Origin: Anaeramoeba flamelloides
Lineage: Eukaryota > Metamonada > Anaeramoebidae
Assembly: GCA_027625915.1 (NCBI GenBank)
Contig: JANTQA010000008.1
Span: forward strand, 12,773,001 to 12,837,000
Direction: 5' to 3'
Length of the DNA: 64,000 bases
Of the stretch, positions 57,234-64,000 are shown piece after piece. The first letter of the stretch is position 1. Every line of letters begins with the position of its first letter. The position numbers were made by a program, and so were the translations under genes. The notes below the pieces were generated by a model. That model saw nothing but the letters and a program-made list of their open reading frames with translations. It searched no databases and was not told the DNA's origin.

Positions 57234-59190
57234 GAATGTCAGCTTTTCATAAAATTCAAAAGAATTGCTCTTCGAATTTAAGTTTTTCAAAATGAAGACG
57301 ATTTCACAATTACAAATAACATTTATTAAAATTTTGAGTTTTTTTTTTATTTTTTCTTTTGAAGAAAATTTTGAGTTTTTTTTCTCATAAAATATCAGTT
57401 CTCTGACTTCAGAGAGGTGGCAAGGGTACAAAATAATTTATTTTGAGTTGATTGGAAATCTTTGTTATTTTAACAAGAATATATAAGAGAGTTGAAATCT
57501 ATGATAAGGGCCGACACGTGAAATGAGGTTTTTTAAAGAAACGTAAGAAATTCTTATTAAAATAACTACGATTTTTAATTGAGGATGTTTTATTTATGAC
57601 GGATACTAAATGATCAACCGAGAAGATATCATTTAATGTATTCAGTTGACTTAACACTTGATTAACGTTAAGAAATAAAACTTAAAAAGACAAGTAAAAT
57701 TATTTTTTTATGAAATTATCTTTGCTATCTTTCATTTTTCTTCCATATACATTTTTCCCTTTCCTTGGTTTTCACCAGTTCTTTTTCTTTTTCTTTTTCT
57801 TTTTCATTTTCAATTTCTTTTTCATTTTCTTATTCATTTTCTTTTTCCTTTTTTTCATTTGATTTTTTTGTTAAAGCTCATATATCAAATTTTTGTTTAT
57901 TACACCTATTTAAAACTTTAGCGAGTATACATTTACCAATTAATTTAGTTTCTTTTTTATAGAAAAACTGTGAATTAATTGATCAAAGAAACCTACAAAT
58001 AACCATAATTAAATCTGGTTTTGGTTTATTAAAGCTCTATCATTATAAAAAAAAAACTCTCAAATAAATAAACAAAATTCAAATTCTCGTAAAACCATTT
58101 TTGTAAAAAACAATCTCAAAGTTAAGGGATTAGCCTCAACCTAGATTTTTCTATAATCAAAGTATGTTGTAATTGGGTGTAAATGGTTTTAGTGCACCAT
58201 GGCCCAAATAGCTCTAAAAAATATTTTATAAATATTATTATACAACAAATTATTTATATTTTTTACTAAATGAATACACAATAAAAAAAGTTTCATTTTG
58301 GAATTTTTTTTGAATTTCTTTTCCAAATCTAAAAATAGAAATCCAAAATACAGTATTCTGGTATTTAATAATTTAGATTTAGAACTTCCAAAAGTAACAA
58401 TTTTTATAATTTTTCAAACTCAAAGATTAACTCAAAAATAGTCAAAATATAAAACCCTAATGATTAATTATTTTAGTTTCCTTTTGATAAATATACTTGT
58501 AGAATCAATATATTTCAATATTTCAGATATATTGTCAAAAAGATCTATTGGTTAATTATTTAATTTTTTAAAAAAATTCGAATTTTTTATAAAACTAATC
58601 TTCATTTCACCACAAATTTAAGAAAGAAATTTTACAACTTGGGAGTCTGAAGATTGATTATTCTACCTTTAAATTTGTGACAAAAGAGACTTTTTATTTC
58701 TGAAATTGTTGAGTTATTGACGAATACAAATATTCTTTTTTTCAGAACGAGATCAACAAATATTATTACTTTACTAATCGATTTTTTAGAGATATTTGAA
58801 CACTTGTCTACTAATTTGATTTACGTTCAATAACAAAAAAACATAATTTTTAGACTAGCCATTCTAAAAAAAAATTATCAAATCGTTTTCATAGTAAAGT
58901 GGTGGTAAATGTCCGAATTGTAGGATATTCTTTATATTCCTTTTTTGGGTTATTTAAAAACAAAAAAAAAGTCCAAAAGCATGTTGATTCTTAGAATCAT
59001 AATAGAATTCATGTAACAGATAAAACCAAAATTTAAACAGCTTTATTTTTCAAATTGTGTGGTTTTATTTGTAAACTTTCTTACAAGTGAATTTTTTGGG
59101 ATTTTTCCTTGCTGTGCTTTTTTGATTTATGTTAAATTGGGCTTAAGTTTACTCAATAGATATTACTCAAGTTTGAAGAATTTCAGTTGC
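57234..59190. other. AT-rich spacer with a KE-type hexamer tract
   Basis: No gene recognised. At 57778-57860 a (TTTTTC)n-like tract with TTTTCA variants would encode Lys-Glu/Asn-Glu repeats if read on the minus strand, with one stop. It is either a simple hexamer repeat or the last trace of a low-complexity gene segment. Confidence 0.5.
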
Positions 59191-59191
59191 A

Positions 59192-60214
59192 TATAAACTC
59201 GATTCCAAAAAATGGGAAACAAAAAAAAAATACATTAATAAAAATATACTCCCAAATACATGATACTTAAACATTAAAATAATAAAAGACCCGAAAATAT
59301 TTAATTAATACTATTTATATATTTTATAGTAAATTTAAAATTCAATTCGAAAAATAAAAAAGAAAAAATAAAAAAAAGTGTGCCCCTATTTTTGGAACAC
59401 GGTTACCAAAAAATCCATTTTTATTGAAAGAAAAATTAATAAAAACTATTAATAGATTCAGCTTGTCTTTTGATAACTAAATCTATCCTTTTAAATATAG
59501 AGTTTACTAATTTTCTAAGGTTTCCCAGCTCAAAGTATTCCATACATTAGTGAAATTTTTAAAAATTCTTCTTCGTTTTTTGGTTACAATTTTTCAGTTT
59601 AGTATCCATAAATTCCCAATTGGGTTTAAATTTGTGGAATTGGGGATCATGGGTCCAGAACATTACATCCCCAATTTAAGTAAGTTTGTGTTTTTTTTGA
59701 AAGTATGTGGACAAGCTCCATCCTTTTGGAAAATCCATTTCAACTCACTATATTCTGAATTAGCGAGTTGAATTTCCTTTAATTTTTTTGATAATATCAT
59801 TAATAATATATTCAGTATTCACACTTCCATAAATGATAATAAGGTCTGTTTGTAGGCCATGTGCCCTAGTACACCATATCATGATTTTTTTCAAAAAATT
59901 TTTTTCTTGATAAAAAAAGAATCTTTTTTCATTTTTGATAGAAAAAAATTTATTTTTGTGATCAGAATGAAAACTTTTAAATTTCATTTTAAAGTGATTT
60001 TGAGATTTTCAAAAAGTTTTGTAAAAAAAAGAATCCAAAAAATTATTGAAAATCAAAAATCAAAAAATAATGAAAAAAAATGATAAATAATTAACTTTAA
60101 AATTATTTACTTTGATTGTTAATATCTAATGTTTCTATTTAAGAGTCAAACATCACTTTTCTTGGAATTAAATTGATTTTGAAGGTGTGCCCCAATTTTT
60201 GGAATTGAGTTTAT
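59192..60214 (-). mobile_element. Tc1/mariner transposon relic
   Basis: The terminal inverted repeats are TATAAACTCGATTCCAAAAA at the left and, reverse-complemented, ATAAACTCAATTCCAAAAA at the right, both at TA sites. On the minus strand between about 59890 and 59440 there are traces of a Tc1-type transposase. They are IMIW near the start of the recognisable part, a YGSVNTEYIINDI segment, the FQKDGACPHTFKK block (family FQQDNAPxHT, second catalytic Asp), an NLNPIGNLW block in another frame (family DLNPIENLW, third catalytic acid), and the tail LVNSIFKRIDLVIK. The blocks fall in different frames with several stops, and the N-terminal DNA-binding part is not visible in the 300 bp available. The copy is dead and internally deleted. 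Confidence 0.75.
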
Positions 60215-60283
60215 CTTCATCGATCAGTGAACAATAAGTAAAAAAATATTTGAAAAATTTTCCTTTTCATGACTAAATTACAA

Positions 60284-60845
60284 TTAAGGATTACAATCCC
60301 TGAAATTTGAAAAAAGATTATCTTGTGTAAGGTGTAGTGAGTTGTCGATTTGGGTCTTAGCTGATCGATCTTGAACTTGGTATGGATTTTAATAGTGGTT
60401 CAAAATGATAATTTTTGACAATTTATTTTTTTTTTTACGAAATCTGAATTGAAGAGTTTAAGGTTAATATATTGATAGGTGTTCAATAATAAATTTTGAT
60501 TTTTAGGTTGTCGAAAAGAAAATTGATTTACTTTTTTGTCAATAAACAAAATAAAAAAATAACTTTTTTTAATAGCTCTTAATAAAACTAAAAACTCATT
60601 AAAAATTTCAATCAAAAACCTACAATACAAATTTTTTTATAACTTAAGTTCCAGCCAATTAGTCTTAAACTCTTCAATTAAGATTTCGTAAAAAAAAAAA
60701 GAATAAATTGTCAAAAATTATCATTTTGAACCACTATTAAAATCCATACCAAGTTCAAGATCGATCAGCTAAGACCCAAATCGACAACTCACTACACCCT
60801 ACACAAGATAATCTTTTTTCAAATTTCAGGGATTGTTAACCTTAA
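60284..60845. mobile_element. P1 foldback element, copy 2
   Basis: Same structure and length as 55430-55996. The termini are TTAAGGATTACAATCCC and, reverse-complemented, TTAAGGTTAACAATCCC. The arms of this copy agree with each other over TGTCGATTTGGGTCTTAG, CTGATCGATCTTGAACTTGG and ATTTTAATAGTGGTTCAAAA. At several of these positions copy 1 differs from both arms. No open frame of note. Confidence 0.85.
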
Positions 60846-61253
60846 CACCGATTAGAATAATTTTTTTTTATTTTTTCAATTATTTTCCAATTGGACTATT
60901 ATTATTTTACATAAATCCCCCTGACAAGGTTTTAAAAATTGCAGAATTTCTAGTTCACCAAGGTAATAACCCAAAACAATTGTATTCACTCTTTGAAGAA
61001 TTTTGAATAATACGAGGTACAATTTCAGTTTATACAAGTTGAAAAAGTCTTAATTACTTTGTATCTTTTTGGATTTCCAGAATTTTTCGTCGTTATCTTT
61101 TTAATAGTCAAGGTGTCTTATAAATTGGAATAAACAAAACTTTGTTAAATATAACAAAATGAAATTAAATGAAAAATTAATACCAAGTTGCTCCTTTCAA
61201 AATATTCCAATTATTTTCATTTTTTTTTCATTTCTCGCTTGATTATCTTAAAA

Positions 61254-63310
61254 ATGTCTGAAAAGAAAAAAATTTTAATCATATACGCACATGTAATAAC
61301 CGATATACAATTTTAATTTGATGGGTTCTCAAAATAAACCCGACCCAACCAGCTTTCTTTTTTCTTCTAATTTTTTTCTTTTTTTTTTTTAATTGAACAA
61401 CATTTCACAAATCGCTTCTAAACGTTTTACCATTGGGAATATTTTTTAGCCAGAACCAAAATCCTTCAATGGAGCACTTTTAAATAAAGCAATTGAAATT
61501 TTCCAAAATCAGGAACATGAAGTAAAGGTTTCAGATCTTTATGAAATGAATTTCCAGGCTGTTGCAACAAAAAAAGACTTTACCTCTCTCAAAAACCCAG
61601 AGTTTTTTAAGATGCAGCTTGAACAAAGGCAAAATAATATGATCGATGAGATTAAAAACGAACAAAAAAAAGTTGAGTGGGCAGATCTGGTCATCTTTAT
61701 TTTTCCACTTTGGTGGTCTGGAGTAAAACTTCTTATTTTTTTTTTTTTTTTTTTTCTTTTTAATTTTGTTCATAAATTTGTTGCCAATCCCATTTATTTA
61801 TTTAAACACCAATTTAATTCTTGTTCTTTAAAATAAAAATAAAAATCAAAAGTTACCAGCAATTCTTAAAGGATGGTTTGATCGAGTTTTGTAAGTCTAG
61901 TTTTCATTAAATTTTTACCATAATTTTGTTTTCTTTGTTACTTAAATAGATTTTTTTAAATGATCCTTATTATACCAAACCAATAGAAGTAAACATTCAG
62001 TTTCTTTCTTTCTCAATTTTGTTTGATTTTTGCAAATTGAAAAACGATCTTATTGATTATTATCATATATTACATTTATTTATTCTCTTATTTCTTAACT
62101 TTCTTTAGCTACACCTTGGAGCTATCAATGTAAGTTTTTAATTTCTTTTCTTTTCTTTTTTTATTCTTTTTCTTTTCATTTCATTAATTATTTCACAACA
62201 AAACACGGAAAAAAAATTAGATTTTATTGCTGAAATAATCAATGTATAGTAGGGAAAAAAATACCGTACTTGAAAAAAATCCCTGACAAGCTTTTTAATT
62301 GTGAGTATTAGTAAAATTTTTGTCTAATTTCAATGAAATCCTTATTATAAATAACCAATTTTTTTATGAGATTAGTAATAAACCTACCCAAAGTCCATCA
62401 AAGTAAGGTGTCTCTAGAATACTCGAGTAATTGTTTGATAGCCTAATGTTGATCAACTTTTTTTGAAAAACAATCGAGTTTTATTGAGGTTTACTAGAGT
62501 TTGGAAAATGATAATTTTTCTTCTTGTTTTTTGATTGATTGAATGGTGTTTTGAACAAGTGTGATTTCATTAATCATCATTCTAATAAGTGGGGGAGCTA
62601 TAATTGAAAAAGTTCGATTCTTAAAAAAAGGAATTTGATTGTAAATAAATGAAATTACACAATAATTTTACTAATATTCACAATTAAAAATCTTGTCAGG
62701 GATTTTTTTCATGTCCGGTATTTTTTTCACTGCTCTAAACTATCTTTCATAATAATTAACCCATTAAAAATCAAATTTTAAATAAAAATATTTTTAATAA
62801 TTGAATTTATCTATTATAATATAAAAATTTAGATTTTAATATTCAATACTATACTCAAGAGATATTTATTTTTTGTCTAAAAATAAAAGAAAAAAAAATA
62901 AAAAAAACTGTTAAAAAAAATTGGGACATTTATTTTGAAAGAAGCATTACATGAAAAATAGACAATTTAAAAAAGTAAAAAACCCCATTTATCGATTCTC
63001 CTTCCATTTGAATAACTAAATCTAATCTCTTTTTCATATTTGAAACCAAAATTTTTTCATTATTCATCTGTTACTTCTTTCAAATTTTTCATTTTCATTT
63101 TCCATTTTAACAAAACATTTTCATTGAAAAAATAAAAAAGAGAAAAAATGATTTATTTGCAAACTTTTCATTGTGATAGGAAAAACTTCAAAACGATACA
63201 AAAGCAATTCATTATTCAAATGTAAGGTGGGCCATTTATTATGAAATTTAGTTTACAAATAATAAAATCCTTGTGCTTCTTTTTCATAGAAACCAGATTT
63301 AATTAAATAA
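61254..63310 (+). CDS. NQO-like flavodoxin-fold quinone reductase, apparently shortened
   Basis: Exons 1 and 2 (61254-61292, 61450-61722) are certain; exon 3 (61853-61885 or -61890) is very likely. They encode MSEKKKILIIYAH, then PEPKSFNGALLNKAIEIF, VKVSDLYEMNFQAVATKKDF, EQKKVEWADLVIFIFPLWWS and LPAILKGWFDR. These match human NQO1/NQO2 almost block for block (YAHQEPKSFNG, VSDLYAMNF, ADLVIFQFPLYW, VPAILKGW) and include the FAD-contacting segments. The enzymes reduce quinones by two electrons using a nicotinamide cofactor. Downstream, four small phase 0 exons fit splice rules (61950-61988, 62109-62129, 63180-63221, 63290-63310 with TAA). They give only about 155 residues, against about 231 in NQO2, and skip the expected TTGG cofactor loop. 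Either the 3' exons are wrong or the gene has lost its middle. A palindromic element lies in the penultimate long intron. Confidence 0.75.
62245..62737. mobile_element. M3 palindromic element in the NQO-like gene
   Basis: The termini are TAGTAGGGAAAAAAATACCG and, reverse-complemented, a CAGTGAAAAAAATACCGG word. Both continue with TGAAAAAAATCCCTGACAAG, and the inverted match extends for about 90 bp (AATTGTGA(G)TATTAGTAAAATT). The end of the relative at 55.3 kb (CAGTAGTGAAAAA next to TA) suggests the original end was CAGTAGTG. It lies between two candidate exons of the quinone reductase gene. Confidence 0.7.
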
Positions 63311-64000
63311 ACTCTGAAAGTTAAACTAGATATTAAATAAATATTAGCTAGAATTCTTCAAATACTTTTTAGAACAAAAATCTTCGAGCTAAAGTGCCTC
63401 TGTTTTTATAGTGTTTAATTTCACAAAATCATAATTCCAAATAATACAATCGACATTAGTATTCTTCTTGTTTCTTGTATTCTACAAAATTAAATGAATT
63501 CAATTTTTAATTTTTCACGAACAGCAATTTTCAAAAAGTGAAAAATAGTTTTGGGCAATTCCTCAAAAATGTTTAAAAAAATCTTTCAAAAAAAGAAAAA
63601 ATAATTAAGAAACTAAACTCTTTTCCAAACAAAAGGGTACACCTCTCAAATCATCAATACTATTGAACTTGATTGTTAATAAGATAATTACTTATTGGTG
63701 ATTTTCATTTTAATTATTCATTTTTTTATTTTTTTGTTTTTTCTTTATCGATATTGAACAGTTGGAAAATGAAAAAAAACAAGATAAGAAAAAAACAATT
63801 TGGAAATAATCTGACCAGTATACAAATGGAAACAGTTTAAGTTTGATTTTGAATAGACTAGATATAGGAATTAAGAAAGGCCATTATCGGATTGGTATAT
63901 GGAACAAAGAAAAAAGAAAATAAAGAAAAAAACAATTCCAACAAAATACCCAGATGAATTGTGACTTTATATTGAAAATGAGTTTTTAAAGAGCAAAAGT
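63311..64000. other. AT-rich right edge
   Basis: No gene, RNA or repeat recognised up to the window edge. Confidence 0.45.

Noticed and set aside
60400-60630. 76-codon minus-strand frame inside P1 copy 2
   Set aside because: It lies across one arm of the foldback element, is absent from copy 1 and shows no domain.

Overview
This is an extremely AT-rich eukaryotic (protist) window with nine recognisable protein-coding loci. Most are split by short GT-AG introns. The gene space between them is packed with palindromic repeats, small transposon-like elements and microsatellites. Lys/Glu and Asn/Glu dipeptide runs in the proteins, a 36-bp intron, A/T-only intron interiors and a quinone reductase of the NQO family suggest a free-living amoeboid or metamonad protist. 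An Anaeramoeba-like genome is my best guess, by style only. No rRNA, tRNA or CRISPR locus was recognised.

Layout. 1-1,769 (-): N-terminal 1.7 kb of a repetitive RGG-box/KE-rich protein running off the left edge, with one in-frame stop. 5.06-9.94 kb (-): an armadillo/HEAT-type protein in at least four exons. 11.3-18.7 kb: a repeat-dominated zone (foldback elements, a 600-bp repeat, a decayed coding segment). 19.2-21.9 kb (-): the 5' half of an AVL9-like DENN-domain gene. 25.3-31.2 kb (+): a seven-exon RBBP4/MSI1-type WD40 histone chaperone with a 3.4-kb intron. 34.1-37.1 kb (-): a long coiled coil ending in an RGS domain. 41.0-41.8 kb (-): a Rac-type GTPase. 44.5-46.4 kb (-): proteasome ATPase RPT3. 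50.5-52.1 kb (-): an SLC38/AAAP amino-acid transporter. 56.2-57.2 kb (+): a PB1-domain protein. 59.2-60.2 kb: a Tc1/mariner relic. 61.3-63.3 kb (+): an NQO-like flavoprotein that appears shortened.

The genes do not form a pathway. They are ordinary housekeeping and signalling genes; the RGS protein, Rac and the DENN protein all belong to GTPase-based signalling. The distinctive part is the repeat landscape. There are (i) modular arrays of nested hairpins built from the same three units at four or more loci, (ii) TA-flanked palindromic elements whose ends resemble those of the Tc1/mariner relic, with nested insertions that give relative ages, (iii) a 540-bp repeat with an (AAT)n tail in four copies, and (iv) two 0.55-kb foldback elements whose own arms match each other better than they match the sister copy. 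Exon coordinates were derived by hand from reading-frame phase and splice-site fit.
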